NCBI GenBank assembly: GCA_022013205.1
Contig: JAKLQT010000141.1
Coordinates: forward strand, 1 to 13,133
Length of the DNA stretch: 13,133 bases
Reading direction: 5' to 3'
Origin: Candidatus Omnitrophota bacterium
GTDB lineage: Bacteria > Omnitrophota > Gorgyraeia > B26-G9
Each line of letters starts with the position of its first letter. Position 1 is the first letter of the stretch. The notes beneath the pieces are model-generated. The model was given only the letters and a program-made list of their open reading frames with translations. It had not been told where the DNA came from and ran no database searches. Positions 1 to 7,958 of this stretch are shown piece after piece. The position numbers and the translations under genes are program-made.

Positions 1-60
1 ATACCTCTTTCTCTAACTACTTGCTATTCCTACATCTATCTTCCCTTCTATAATTCTATT
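1..60. repeat. Dispersed repeat, copy A (left edge of window)
   Basis: Positions 35-60 are identical over 26 bp to 10621-10646, and positions 1-15 match 10602-10616 with one difference. Copy A carries about 17 extra bases between the two blocks. Within that extra segment, the reverse complement of 12-25 (AGCAAGTAGTTAGA) matches 10364-10377 at 13 of 14 bases. The copy may continue beyond the left edge of the window. Both copies are intergenic and both lie at the ends of the same gene array. No coding capacity or transposase is visible. Confidence 0.75.
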
Positions 61-141
61 CCGGAGTAAGCATTATTAGTTAAGGTCATCTGTAATGTCA
101 TAAAATTGTATTTACACTTTTTAATATTGTTTTGCAGTTTA

Positions 142-239
142 GGTTTCGGTTGCGTCTAGTGGTTGCGTAAGAAACAAATAATAAAGGCGAAACCAAGACC
201 GAAAGACAACACGGGCATCCTTACCTTTTACCGCAACCC
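142..239. repeat. Cluster of interleaved inverted repeats (possible structured RNA or element end)
   Basis: GGTTTCG at 142-148 is the inverse of CGAAACC at 188-194. The overlapping TTTCGGT at 144-150 is the inverse of ACCGAAA at 198-204. GGTTGCGTAA at 161-170 is nearly complementary to TTACCGCAACC at 228-238, with one bulged base. GGTTGCGT is also directly repeated at 148-155 and 161-168. These pairings compete or interleave, so more than one fold is possible. It may be a recombination site, an element terminus or a structured 3' UTR of the tsaE transcript. The sequence does not decide which. Confidence 0.45.
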
Positions 240-280
240 AAGACTAAATTAATGTTAATACCAAATTACAATAATGCAAG

Positions 281-754
281 TTATCCTTTTATTTTTCCTT
301 TAAAGCTATTGAGTAAATCATTATATCTTTTCCCTTTTGCGCTAAGAATGAATCTGCGCCTGTATTCAGAAAGCGCTTTTATCCTTATCCACATATATTC
401 ATCAGGCATCAGGCCTTTTGCTTTTTCAGCCCATTCTATTACCAGCAGCCCCCTTTGTGTAAAGTATTCTTCTATACCCAACATAGCTATTTCTTTAACA
501 CCCTCAAGCCTGTACAAATCAAGGTGAAACAGCTTGCCTCCTTTAACATTGTATTCTTTAATCAGCACATAACTCGGGCTGTTCACTTTTTCAGGATCAA
601 TCCCTAATGCCTGTGCTATGCCTTTGACAAAAGTAGTTTTTCCGCAACCCAGGTTCCCGGATAAAGCAATCACTATATTTAAAGGAATCCCGCGGCAGAT
701 CTGCTCTCCAAGACGCATTGTTTCCTCGGGACTATTTGTAGTAAAATTAATCAT
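281..754 (-). CDS. tsaE: tRNA N6-threonylcarbamoyladenosine biosynthesis ATPase TsaE
   Basis: TsaE is the cytoplasmic ATPase that works with TsaB and TsaD to load the threonylcarbamoyl group on A37 of ANN-decoding tRNAs. With an ATG start at 754 the protein is 157 aa, normal for the family. It shows the Walker A loop GNLGCGKTT (residues 33-41), the following SPSYVL segment (59-64), HLDLYRL (77-83) and the VIEWAEK motif (105-111). A TTG codon at 772 with an AAGGG-like sequence upstream would add six residues and overlap thiL by 16 bp. I prefer the ATG because the family usually begins a few residues before the S/T-x-EET segment and because it lies two bases after the thiL stop, suggesting translational coupling. 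It is the last gene of the array; tsaB and tsaD are not in the window. Confidence 0.93.
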   Translation of the reverse strand: MINFTTNSPEETMRLGEQICRGIPLNIVIALSGNLGCGKTTFVKGIAQALGIDPEKVNSPSYVLIKEYNVKGGKLFHLDLYRLEGVKEIAMLGIEEYFTQRGLLVIEWAEKAKGLMPDEYMWIRIKALSEYRRRFILSAKGKRYNDLLNSFKGKIKG

Positions 755-756
755 CT

Positions 757-1665
757 CTAAAAATGCCGCCAACCGAGGCCCTTGGCTTTTCTCAGCTTGC
801 CTTTTACATCTTTTATGCGCAATCCTTTGCCTTCTGTGGTGATTTCACCGATACAAGTTAGTTTTACTTTTTTAAAAGGCCAGCGCCTTTTTAAATCATC
901 GGCACATGATTGAGGAACAGTAAAAAGCAATTCAAAGTCCTCACCTTGATAATAAGCATCTTCCAGGGTTTTTGCGTCTGGTGAAACCGGAATATTTTCC
1001 TGCCAGAGGACAGCGCCTTTTTTGCTCATTTCGATTATATGCCCCAGGTCACTAATCAACCCGTCTGAGATATCAATCATCGCATTTACCGGATACCTCT
1101 CTACCAAAAACCGGGCTTCTTTAAGGCGCGGCAGAAACTTAAGATGCCTGCCCGCGTGCGATCCGCCTAATCTGCCGGTCACAAAAACAAAATCGCCTGT
1201 GCAGGCACCATTGCGCAAGATAAATTTTTTCCCAACAGCAACACCGCACATACTCACATTAATAATTATTTTATGAGCAGAATTAGTGTCGCCGCCGATT
1301 ATACTAAGCCCGAATTTTTTTGCTGTTTTATGCATGCCGCGGTAAATATCCAGGGCAATCGAGGCCTTAAGATTTTTAGGAAATGCAACACTTACAAGCG
1401 CGTAACGAGGCACGCCTCCCATAGCGGCAATATCACTTATTGAACAGGCGATTGCCTTGTGTCCTATAAACCGCGCAGCCTGATTACGCTTAAAGTGTAC
1501 ATCTTCAATAAGCATATCTGTGGTAAACAATAGAAATAAATTTTTTTCAAGCCTCACTACCGCGGCATCATCGCCTATGCCTTTTACCACGGATTTATGA
1601 TTAACGCATCCTTTGGCAATAGCCCTGATAAAGTTAAACTCGCCAAGCTGTTTTAATGTTTTCAT
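757..1665 (-). CDS. thiL: Thiamine-monophosphate kinase ThiL
   Basis: ThiL phosphorylates thiamine monophosphate with ATP to give thiamine pyrophosphate, the last step of thiamine cofactor synthesis, in the cytoplasm. The protein is 302 aa and belongs to the PurM/AIR synthase-like fold. Visible metal and nucleotide motifs are GDDAAV (31-36), the TTDMLIEDVHF segment (48-58), SDIAAMGG (77-84), GGDT (124-127), DISDGL (198-203) and a C-terminal GEDFELL. The ATG start at 1665 has only a weak ribosome-binding site. A second in-frame-looking ATG just upstream meets a stop after three codons. It lies 15 bp after mtnA and is followed almost directly by tsaE. No other thiamine genes are present, so the enzyme is placed with unrelated housekeeping functions. 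Confidence 0.95.
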   Translation of the reverse strand: MKTLKQLGEFNFIRAIAKGCVNHKSVVKGIGDDAAVVRLEKNLFLLFTTDMLIEDVHFKRNQAARFIGHKAIACSISDIAAMGGVPRYALVSVAFPKNLKASIALDIYRGMHKTAKKFGLSIIGGDTNSAHKIIINVSMCGVAVGKKFILRNGACTGDFVFVTGRLGGSHAGRHLKFLPRLKEARFLVERYPVNAMIDISDGLISDLGHIIEMSKKGAVLWQENIPVSPDAKTLEDAYYQGEDFELLFTVPQSCADDLKRRWPFKKVKLTCIGEITTEGKGLRIKDVKGKLRKAKGLGWRHF

Positions 1666-1680
1666 AATTTCATACCGCGT

Positions 1681-2730
1681 TTAATTTTGATTCTTTCTCA
1701 ATTTTTTTATATTTTTGATATATGGCGGTTTAATAAGACAAGTATCAGCAACTATTCCACTAATCAGTGAATTTGGTATAACATCAAACGCGGGATTATA
1801 AATTTTAACTCCCTTAGCTACCATTGAGCGTTTGTACCAGCCTTCTCTTATCTCACACGCATCGCGCTCTTCAATAGGGATTTCACTGCCTAAGCTTAAA
1901 CTCAGATCAAAGGTGGAATAAGGAGCAACTACATAAAAGGGGATCTTATGGAACGCCGCGAGCACGGCCAGCGAATAAGAACCTATCTTATTTGCCGCGT
2001 CCCCGTTGGCAGCGATCCTGTCCGCGCCGACAAAAATTTTATTGATTCTTTTCTGCTGCATAAGATATCCGGCCATATTATCACAGATAAGCGTCACGTC
2101 AATTTTATGTTTATAAAGCTCCCAGCATGTAAGCCGCGCTCCCTGCAGAAGAGGCCTTGTCTCACAGGAGTACACTTTTACATTTTTACCTAACTCATTT
2201 GCCCGGTAAATCACACCAAGTGCTGTTCCGCAGCCAACTGTCGCCAGCATTCCGGCATTGCAGTAAGTCATTATACGGTCATTTTTTCTAATAAGAACTT
2301 GCGCATTATCCGCCATTGCCAGGCAGCTTGCCTTATCTTCATCAATAATATCACCGGCTTCCTTGAGCATAAGTTTTTTTATCGCCATTACCGGTTTATT
2401 GCGATTGGCAACTGCCGTGTTTCTCATACGCCCAAGCGCCCAGGCCAAGTTCACCGCCGTCGGACGGGAAGACGCGATGTATTTGAAAAGCATATCGATA
2501 TTTTTCTTTAACTCAGGGAAGCTTTTTTCATTTTTTTTGCTAAGGCCCAGCACCATGCCCAAAGCCGCGGCCGCGCCAATTGCCGGAGCACCGCGTACTT
2601 TTAAATCATGGATTGCCTGCCATAGCTGTTTTACTGTCGCGCAGCGCACATAAACCAAACAGCCGGGTAATTTAGTTTGATCAATTAGGACGATTTTACC
2701 TTTTTCCCAGGTTATTGTTTTAAACTTCAA
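1681..2730 (-). CDS. mtnA: S-methyl-5-thioribose-1-phosphate isomerase (MtnA)
   Basis: MtnA interconverts 5-methylthioribose-1-phosphate and the ribulose-1-phosphate form in methionine salvage. Relatives also act on 5-deoxyribose-1-phosphate or ribose-1,5-bisphosphate. The 349-aa protein is full length for this eIF2B-alpha-like family. It has RGAPAIG (46-52), the catalytic Cys in CNAG (Cys157), ETRPLLQGARLT (190-201) and the catalytic Asp in VGADRIAANGD (Asp237), followed by NKIG. Translation starts at a TTG codon at 2730, supported by AAGGAG nine bases upstream. This overlaps the end of the upstream regulator gene by 11 bp, implying coupling. No other salvage enzyme is present in the window, so the true substrate remains an inference. 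Confidence 0.93.
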   Translation of the reverse strand: MKFKTITWEKGKIVLIDQTKLPGCLVYVRCATVKQLWQAIHDLKVRGAPAIGAAAALGMVLGLSKKNEKSFPELKKNIDMLFKYIASSRPTAVNLAWALGRMRNTAVANRNKPVMAIKKLMLKEAGDIIDEDKASCLAMADNAQVLIRKNDRIMTYCNAGMLATVGCGTALGVIYRANELGKNVKVYSCETRPLLQGARLTCWELYKHKIDVTLICDNMAGYLMQQKRINKIFVGADRIAANGDAANKIGSYSLAVLAAFHKIPFYVVAPYSTFDLSLSLGSEIPIEERDACEIREGWYKRSMVAKGVKIYNPAFDVIPNSLISGIVADTCLIKPPYIKNIKKLRKNQN

Positions 2731-3628
2731 GCTTTTTTTCTCCTTTATACACCCGCGTCTGATTGCGCCCCTCGCTCTTTGCTTTTTTTAATGCAACGCC
2801 TGCCTGATAAAAAAGTTCCTTTACGCCGCTTTGCGCGTAAAGGAACGAGCTTACGCCGCAGCTCACCGTAAGGCTAATCCCTTCATCATTGCTGCCGAAC
2901 TTCGAAGTTATAATAAAGTTTCTTAACCTCTCAACCGCCAGATAAGAATCATCTATATCTGTTTCCGGCAGCAGCCAGCCGAATTTATCTCCTGAATACC
3001 GGCACAATATATCAGCCCCGCGGATATTGCCCTCAAGCATTTGAGCCATTTTTTTTAATATTCTGTCTCCGCTGGCATACCCCATCCGGTCATTTATCTG
3101 CCTAAAGTGATCAATATCAACGATCGCGCAGCAAAATTCCCGTTTATATCTTATGCTTCTGTGAATTTCATCCTCAATACGATGCTGAAAATACATCTTG
3201 TTATAAATATTAGTTAAAGCATCCTTCACCGAACATTTAACAAGCAAGTCAATCGCCTTTTTGGCATGCAGCAGATTTCTTATTCTAAGAAGCAGTTCTC
3301 TTTCATCCGCAGTCTTGTTTAAAAAATCAGAAGCGCCCATTTCAAGCCCGATAAGTTTTTCATCGGTTGTCCGAACTGTCGTATGGAAAAGCACAGGTAC
3401 ATAAGCATACTTTTCATGTTTTCTTATCCTCCTGCAAATTTCAAAACCATCCATATCAGGAAGAAGTACATCTAAAATAACCATGTCTATTTCCTGCTCT
3501 TCCAGAATATTAAATGCCTTTTTCCCTGTCTCCGCTATAAAAAGTTCATAAGGCTCATTTTTTAACTTCTGCGTCAGAAGCTCCAAATCATTGCGGTCAT
3601 CTTCAACAACAAGAACTTTACTTTTCAT
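2720..3628 (-). CDS. REC-GGDEF response regulator with degenerate SGDKF active site
   Basis: This 302-aa cytoplasmic protein has an N-terminal receiver domain (about 1-120) and a C-terminal GGDEF-type domain (about 135-295). The receiver keeps the acidic pair (Glu9, Asp10), phospho-acceptor Asp53 and Lys105. The GGDEF signature is SGDKF (212-216), so the catalytic Glu is replaced by Lys and the first Gly by Ser. Asp171, Asn179 and Asp188 are retained, as is the inhibitory-site motif RGAD (203-206), exactly five residues before the signature. The later LYxAK motif is also altered (LKKAK). I chose the ATG at 3628 because AGGAG lies just upstream and the protein then begins at the receiver strand MKSKVLVVEDD; the frame stays open further upstream without domain content. 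The likely role is c-di-GMP binding or heterodimer partner rather than synthesis (inference). Confidence 0.92.
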   Translation of the reverse strand: MKSKVLVVEDDRNDLELLTQKLKNEPYELFIAETGKKAFNILEEQEIDMVILDVLLPDMDGFEICRRIRKHEKYAYVPVLFHTTVRTTDEKLIGLEMGASDFLNKTADERELLLRIRNLLHAKKAIDLLVKCSVKDALTNIYNKMYFQHRIEDEIHRSIRYKREFCCAIVDIDHFRQINDRMGYASGDRILKKMAQMLEGNIRGADILCRYSGDKFGWLLPETDIDDSYLAVERLRNFIITSKFGSNDEGISLTVSCGVSSFLYAQSGVKELFYQAGVALKKAKSEGRNQTRVYKGEKKLEV

Positions 3629-3689
3629 CTCCCTGCTCCTTTCATTCCGGTGAAGCCTCCCTGCCATAACTTTACAGATAGAAAAGATA

Positions 3690-4586
3690 TTATTTTCTGC
3701 CGTAAAAACTGATTCGATTACGCCCGCCTCTTTTTGCCTGGTATAAAGCCACATCGGCCTGAGTAACCAGCTCATCCATGCCCAGGGCTCCGCCTTCGAT
3801 AAGTGAACTTATGCCAAAGCTTAAAGTAATTTTCCCTGGTTTATCGGTTTTAGTGAAAGCTGTTTTTTCAACAATAACGCGCATTCGTTCGGCAGTAACA
3901 AAGGCCCCTGGAAAATTTGTTTCCGGCAGCAGCAAACCGAATTCATCTCCGCCATAGCGGCAGAGCACATCGGCCGCGCGGGTATTGCGGCGCAATATTG
4001 CCGCCACATGCCGCAGCGCATCATCTCCGACAAGATGCCCGTACGTATCGTTAATGCTTTTAAAATTATCCACGTCTATAATCATGCAGCAGAATTCACG
4101 AATATAGCGCCGGCCGCGTTCAAATTCATCCATTAAACGGTGCTTAAAATATCTGCGATTATATACATGGGTAAGGCTGTCGATAACAGAAAGCCTGGCC
4201 ATTTCATCATACTGCTTTTTATAACTCAGCAGATTCCTTATGCGTAATAAAAGTTCGCGTTCATCACAGCCCTTGCCCAAAAAATCAGAAGCGCCCAGCT
4301 GCAGCCCAAGCAGTTTATTATCCATATTAATTGAAGAGGTAAAAAAAAGTATAGGAATATTTAAGAAACGTTCTTCAGCCCGCAATCTTTTACATATTTC
4401 AAATCCATCCATGTCCGGCAGAAGCAGATCAAGAATAATTATATCCGGCTGGTTTTTTTCCAGCATTTCAAAAGCAGTTTTTCCGTCAGGCGCATGGATC
4501 ACCGTGTATTTTTCTTTTGCCAATGTCACTTGAAGAAACTCAACATCTTTCTTGTTATCCTCAACTACAAAAATTTTACCTGCCAC
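3690..4586 (-). CDS. REC-GGDEF response regulator, probable active diguanylate cyclase
   Basis: This 298-aa protein is co-linear, residue for residue, with the regulator encoded immediately downstream, so the pair is a tandem duplication. Receiver residues Glu9, Asp10, Asp53, Thr83 and Lys105 are present. The output domain has an intact GGDEF (212-216), metal-binding Asp171, substrate residues Asn179 and Asp188, and an RAAD inhibitory site (203-206) five residues upstream. The domain therefore looks competent to make c-di-GMP from two GTP and to be product-inhibited. The start is GTG at 4586 with TAGGAG about nine bases upstream, overlapping the end of the DUF362 gene by 11 bp. No histidine kinase is encoded nearby, so its phosphodonor is unknown. 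A 61-bp gap separates it from its paralogue. Confidence 0.95.
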   Translation of the reverse strand: MAGKIFVVEDNKKDVEFLQVTLAKEKYTVIHAPDGKTAFEMLEKNQPDIIILDLLLPDMDGFEICKRLRAEERFLNIPILFFTSSINMDNKLLGLQLGASDFLGKGCDERELLLRIRNLLSYKKQYDEMARLSVIDSLTHVYNRRYFKHRLMDEFERGRRYIREFCCMIIDVDNFKSINDTYGHLVGDDALRHVAAILRRNTRAADVLCRYGGDEFGLLLPETNFPGAFVTAERMRVIVEKTAFTKTDKPGKITLSFGISSLIEGGALGMDELVTQADVALYQAKRGGRNRISFYGRK

Positions 4587-5679
4587 TTTCTTTTCTCCTA
4601 TTTAGGAACCATAAGTAGATCGCGTTATTCGGGCACATTTCACTACAGCAAAGACAAAGAATACAGCGCCTGAAATCAAGCCTTAGGCGGCCCCGAACAT
4701 CTTTAATCGCTCCCTGCGGACATATATTTTTACAGGCCATGCAGCCATTGCACTTAAGGTGATCTATACCCATCATCAACGGAATAAAACGTAACAAGCT
4801 TTTTGCCAATAAGTTAGGCATTTTAAACAAAGCCGAAATCTTCGGCAGATTAAAATCCTTTACTATAATATCTTCCAGGCACTCGCCGGCAATGTTAATA
4901 TTATTTATATCCGCCTGCCCCAATTTCATACAGGCTGCGGCGTTAGTGCTGGGTACGCTTAAAGGCTCAAGCCCGATAATTTTTGATAGAATGGCATCAA
5001 TGCTTAGGGCATCACTCGATGTTACAACCAGTCCAAGATGGTACGGATCCCCTGCCGCAGGCCCATCCCCATGCATGGCGATAACCGCATCTACAATGCT
5101 TAGCTGCGGCGTGGCTAAACTATAAATATGGGCAAGTTCCCCGGCAAATTTAATAAAATTCGGAGCTTGTTTATGTACGTGAACTTTATACAGGCCCGGT
5201 ATAAGCCCGAACACATTCTTCAGGGCTGCCGTTATTACAGTAAGATTATGTGTTTTAAATTTCGGCAAAGAGAAAATCACATCAACTTCATCTATAATTT
5301 TGGCAAAAGGGATGTTGCCTTTTTTTACAATACTGTTAAACTGGATAAGCTGAACCCTCTCTTCATTCGCGACTTTTTCTATACCGCAGGATTTATATAC
5401 CGACTGCGTTTTAACCAGGCCTCCTGGGCTGTCTCCTATAAAAATATTATCTGTCTGCGTTTTAACCAGCCTGATAACCGCCCTGATGAATTCCGGATGC
5501 GTGGTCACCGCTTCTTCCGGAGCCGCTTCCTTAAGCAGGTTCGGCTTCAGTAAAACCTTTTGCCCGCGCTTGAGAAAATTCTCAATGCCTCCGATCAAAT
5601 CAACAGATTTTTTAACAGCGGCATAAATCTCCTCAGGGCAGTAACTCTGACATCGTATAATACTTACTTTTGATTGCAT
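4576..5679 (-). CDS. DUF362 domain protein with C-terminal 2[4Fe-4S] ferredoxin module
   Basis: The 367-aa protein has an N-terminal DUF362 region (about 1-275) marked by KPNLL (45-49), GDSPGG (82-87), PKFKTH (139-144), KNVFGLIPG (154-162) and DAVIAMHGDGPAAGDP (197-212). The C-terminal region holds two cluster-binding motifs of the CxxCxxCxxxCP type (Cys 310/313/316/320 and 339/342/345/349), giving a bacterial-type 2[4Fe-4S] ferredoxin fold. DUF362 has no well-established reaction, and the ferredoxin part implies electron transfer in an anaerobic cytoplasm. No signal peptide is seen. The ATG at 5679 lacks an obvious ribosome-binding site. The gene lies 28 bp after tatD and overlaps the next regulator gene by 11 bp, so it probably shares its transcript. 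Its substrate is unknown. Confidence 0.9.
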   Translation of the reverse strand: MQSKVSIIRCQSYCPEEIYAAVKKSVDLIGGIENFLKRGQKVLLKPNLLKEAAPEEAVTTHPEFIRAVIRLVKTQTDNIFIGDSPGGLVKTQSVYKSCGIEKVANEERVQLIQFNSIVKKGNIPFAKIIDEVDVIFSLPKFKTHNLTVITAALKNVFGLIPGLYKVHVHKQAPNFIKFAGELAHIYSLATPQLSIVDAVIAMHGDGPAAGDPYHLGLVVTSSDALSIDAILSKIIGLEPLSVPSTNAAACMKLGQADINNINIAGECLEDIIVKDFNLPKISALFKMPNLLAKSLLRFIPLMMGIDHLKCNGCMACKNICPQGAIKDVRGRLRLDFRRCILCLCCSEMCPNNAIYLWFLNRRKESGR

Positions 5680-5707
5680 TTATCGGTTAATTATTGTTTA
5701 TCATAAA

Positions 5708-6496
5708 TCAAATATTAAAAAACAAACGCGCATTGCTTGTGGTAATATCCGCTACTTTTTCCTCATCCACATTTTTTATCCTGGCAACCTCCTGAGCAAC
5801 GTATCGCGTATATGAGGGCTCATTGCGCTTGCCTCTTTTTGCCTGCGGAGTGAGAAACGGCGCGTCGGTTTCAAGGAACATTTCTTCAAGCGGAACATAA
5901 TAAACAAGAGCTCTAAGGCCATCGGCTTTTTTATAAGTAATGTTCGCTGTAAATGATACCTTAAGCCCTGAATCCAAACAATCTTTCAAAAATTCTTTAG
6001 TTCCCGAAAAGCAATGCACCACAGCCTTTACCCTGTTTTTTAAATTATCTTTTAAAATCGCGAGCAGATCCTCATGCGCCTCTCTGCAGTGAAAAATAAT
6101 CGGCAATTCCTTTACTTTGGCTATTTCAATAAAAGCGCATAAAAGTTCCTGCTGTTTTAATTTTATTTTTCTCTCAATTGAGTACTCTCTGGATTCATGG
6201 TTATAATAATCGAGTCCAACCTCTCCTAACGCGACAACTTTCTCATTGTCAGTAAGCACGCGAAGCCGTTTCAGCTCATCCTCGCCTGTTTTAAGGGCAT
6301 AATGCGGGTGGATCCCGGCTGCAGCAAAGATAAAATCATACTCCGCCGCCAGCTTTAAAGACGCAACCGCACCGCTTAAATCAGCAGCAACATTTATTAT
6401 ATAGCCTATACCCTTTTCTTTGGCTCGGTTTATAACATCTTGCCTGTCCGCATCAAACTGTTCAAAATCAAGATGGCAATGAGTATCAATCAGCAT
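5708..6496 (-). CDS. tatD: TatD family metal-dependent hydrolase (DNase)
   Basis: TatD proteins are amidohydrolase-fold, metal-dependent nucleases with 3'-5' exonuclease or D-aminoacyl-tRNA-related activities reported for some members. The 262-aa length is typical. Metal ligands are visible as the N-terminal HCH (His6, His8), Glu92 in GEVGLDYY, His136 in HCREAH, His161 in HCFSG and Asp211 in ETDAPFL. The ATG at 6496 follows AAGGA by six bases and overlaps the metG stop by 11 bp. The metG-tatD order is a conserved arrangement in many bacteria (Bacillus metS-yabD). The precise physiological substrate cannot be read from the sequence. Confidence 0.95.
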   Translation of the reverse strand: MLIDTHCHLDFEQFDADRQDVINRAKEKGIGYIINVAADLSGAVASLKLAAEYDFIFAAAGIHPHYALKTGEDELKRLRVLTDNEKVVALGEVGLDYYNHESREYSIERKIKLKQQELLCAFIEIAKVKELPIIFHCREAHEDLLAILKDNLKNRVKAVVHCFSGTKEFLKDCLDSGLKVSFTANITYKKADGLRALVYYVPLEEMFLETDAPFLTPQAKRGKRNEPSYTRYVAQEVARIKNVDEEKVADITTSNARLFFNI

Positions 6497-7958
6497 TCTC
6501 TATCCTTGGGAACAACGGTTTGCCTTTTTTAACCTTTTCACTGCCGAACTGCTCCTTGATTGCCTCTGAGGCCTGCGGCATAAACGGAAAAAGATTTTCC
6601 TGCACCTTTTTGATCACATGCGCAAGCACAAAAATAAAATCTTTTAATTCCTCTTCTTTTTTTTCTTTAAACAAAATCCACGGTTTTGTATCTTCAATAA
6701 ATTTATTCGCCGCGTTTATTACTTCCCATATCTTAGCCAGGCTTTGAGAAAAATTATACTCCCGCATCTGCTCATCCACCGCACCGCTTAGGCCCTGGGC
6801 AAAAGCAAACAATTCCTTGCCTGATGTTTGGCTATAACTCTGAGGAAGATCGCCTTGAAGGTATTTTTCCACCATAGTCAACGATCTGTACACAAGATTC
6901 CCCAGATCATTGGCCAGATCGCTGTTGATGCGCCGGATCAACGCCGCCTCAGAAAAATTCCCGTCCTCTGTGAAAGAAAATTCCCGCAGTAGAAAATAAC
7001 GCAGGCTGTCTGTTCCATACTTCGCAACCAGTTCCACAGGATCTACTGTAGCCCCTGTACTTTTTGATATTTTTTCTCCGCTCAGGTTAATAAACCCGTG
7101 CACAAAAATAGTTCTTGGCAGCTGGATATCGGCTGCCAGCAAAATAGACAGCCAGACCATGGTATGAAACCAGAGAATATCCTTGCCGATCATGTGGATA
7201 TCAGCAGGCCAGAATTTTTTAAAACGTTCGCCCTGCGGATATCCCGCGGCACTGATATAATTTATCAGGGCATCAAACCAGACAAAGATCACGTGTTTCT
7301 CGTCCCCCGGCCAGGGGATTCCCCAGGTAAAGTTCGAACGAGATATACTTAAATCCCGTACCCCCTCTTTTATTCTGTTGATTATTTCATTGCGCCGGGT
7401 TTTTGGGAAAATAAAATCTTCGTTTTTTTCGATATGCTCTAAGACAGCTTGAGCATATTTGCTCATTTTAAAAAAATAACCTTGCTCTTCTATCCATTCC
7501 GCTTTCTTGCCGTGTACCGGGCAATTACCCTGATTAAGATCGCATTCACAATAAAAAGATTCACAGTCGACACAATAAAAACCTTCGTATTTGTCTTTAT
7601 AAATATCTCCCTTTTGTTTTACTTTTTCAAGCAGAACAAGAGCAGCCTTAATATGCCTTTGTTCTGTGGTACGGATAAAATCATCATTTGAAATATTAAG
7701 CACTCCGCAAAGCTTTAAAAACTCCGCGCTCATTCCATGAACAAAATCTTGAGGGGTTTTATTCTCACGCTTAGCGTATCTTTCTATTTTCTGCCCGTGT
7801 TCATCGGTTCCAGTGCACAGAAAAACCTCTTTGCCTTTTAATCTCTGCCACCTGGCTATTACATCCGCCAGGATTTTCTCGTAAGCATGCCCGATATGCG
7901 GCTTGCCTGAGGGGTAATCAATTGCTGTAGTTATATAAAATTTATTTCTTTTTTCCAT
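6486..7958 (-). CDS. metG: Methionyl-tRNA synthetase
   Basis: MetRS attaches methionine to elongator and initiator tRNA-Met using ATP. The 490-aa class I enzyme shows the HIGH motif at residues 21-24 (in SGKPHIGHAYE), a connective-peptide zinc knuckle using Cys129, Cys132, Cys146 and His149, and the KISKS loop at 296-300. The anticodon-binding helical domain follows. The protein stops near residue 490, so it lacks the C-terminal EMAP-like tRNA-binding/dimerization domain found in longer MetRS forms. The knuckle also carries two further cysteines (137 and 139). The ATG at 7958 has a poor ribosome-binding site but overlaps the end of ricT by 17 bp, so coupling to upstream translation is likely. 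Confidence 0.97.
   Translation of the reverse strand: MEKRNKFYITTAIDYPSGKPHIGHAYEKILADVIARWQRLKGKEVFLCTGTDEHGQKIERYAKRENKTPQDFVHGMSAEFLKLCGVLNISNDDFIRTTEQRHIKAALVLLEKVKQKGDIYKDKYEGFYCVDCESFYCECDLNQGNCPVHGKKAEWIEEQGYFFKMSKYAQAVLEHIEKNEDFIFPKTRRNEIINRIKEGVRDLSISRSNFTWGIPWPGDEKHVIFVWFDALINYISAAGYPQGERFKKFWPADIHMIGKDILWFHTMVWLSILLAADIQLPRTIFVHGFINLSGEKISKSTGATVDPVELVAKYGTDSLRYFLLREFSFTEDGNFSEAALIRRINSDLANDLGNLVYRSLTMVEKYLQGDLPQSYSQTSGKELFAFAQGLSGAVDEQMREYNFSQSLAKIWEVINAANKFIEDTKPWILFKEKKEEELKDFIFVLAHVIKKVQENLFPFMPQASEAIKEQFGSEKVKKGKPLFPRIENAD

Larger units (their letters stand above)
1..280. other. Gene-free tail downstream of tsaE, rich in repeats and dyads
   Basis: I find no convincing coding region here. 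The stretch follows the stop codon of tsaE, the last gene of the minus-strand array. It contains a copy of a repeat also found at 10602-10646, a 13-bp motif AAATTGTATTTAC at 103-115 that recurs inverted at 10531-10543, and a cluster of inverted repeats at 142-239. No GC-rich hairpin followed by a T-run on the minus strand is obvious, so transcription termination here is unexplained. It is probably an eroded mobile or repetitive element, by inference from the shared repeats. Confidence 0.6.

Noticed and set aside
3629..3775. N-terminal extension of the SGDKF regulator by 49 residues
   Set aside because: It overlaps the end of the upstream paralogue, lacks domain content, and AGGAG precedes the ATG at 3628 where the receiver domain begins.
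5128..5553. 141-codon open frame on the plus strand inside the DUF362 gene
   Set aside because: It is the shadow of a clearly conserved minus-strand gene with ordered motifs and shows no recognisable family.
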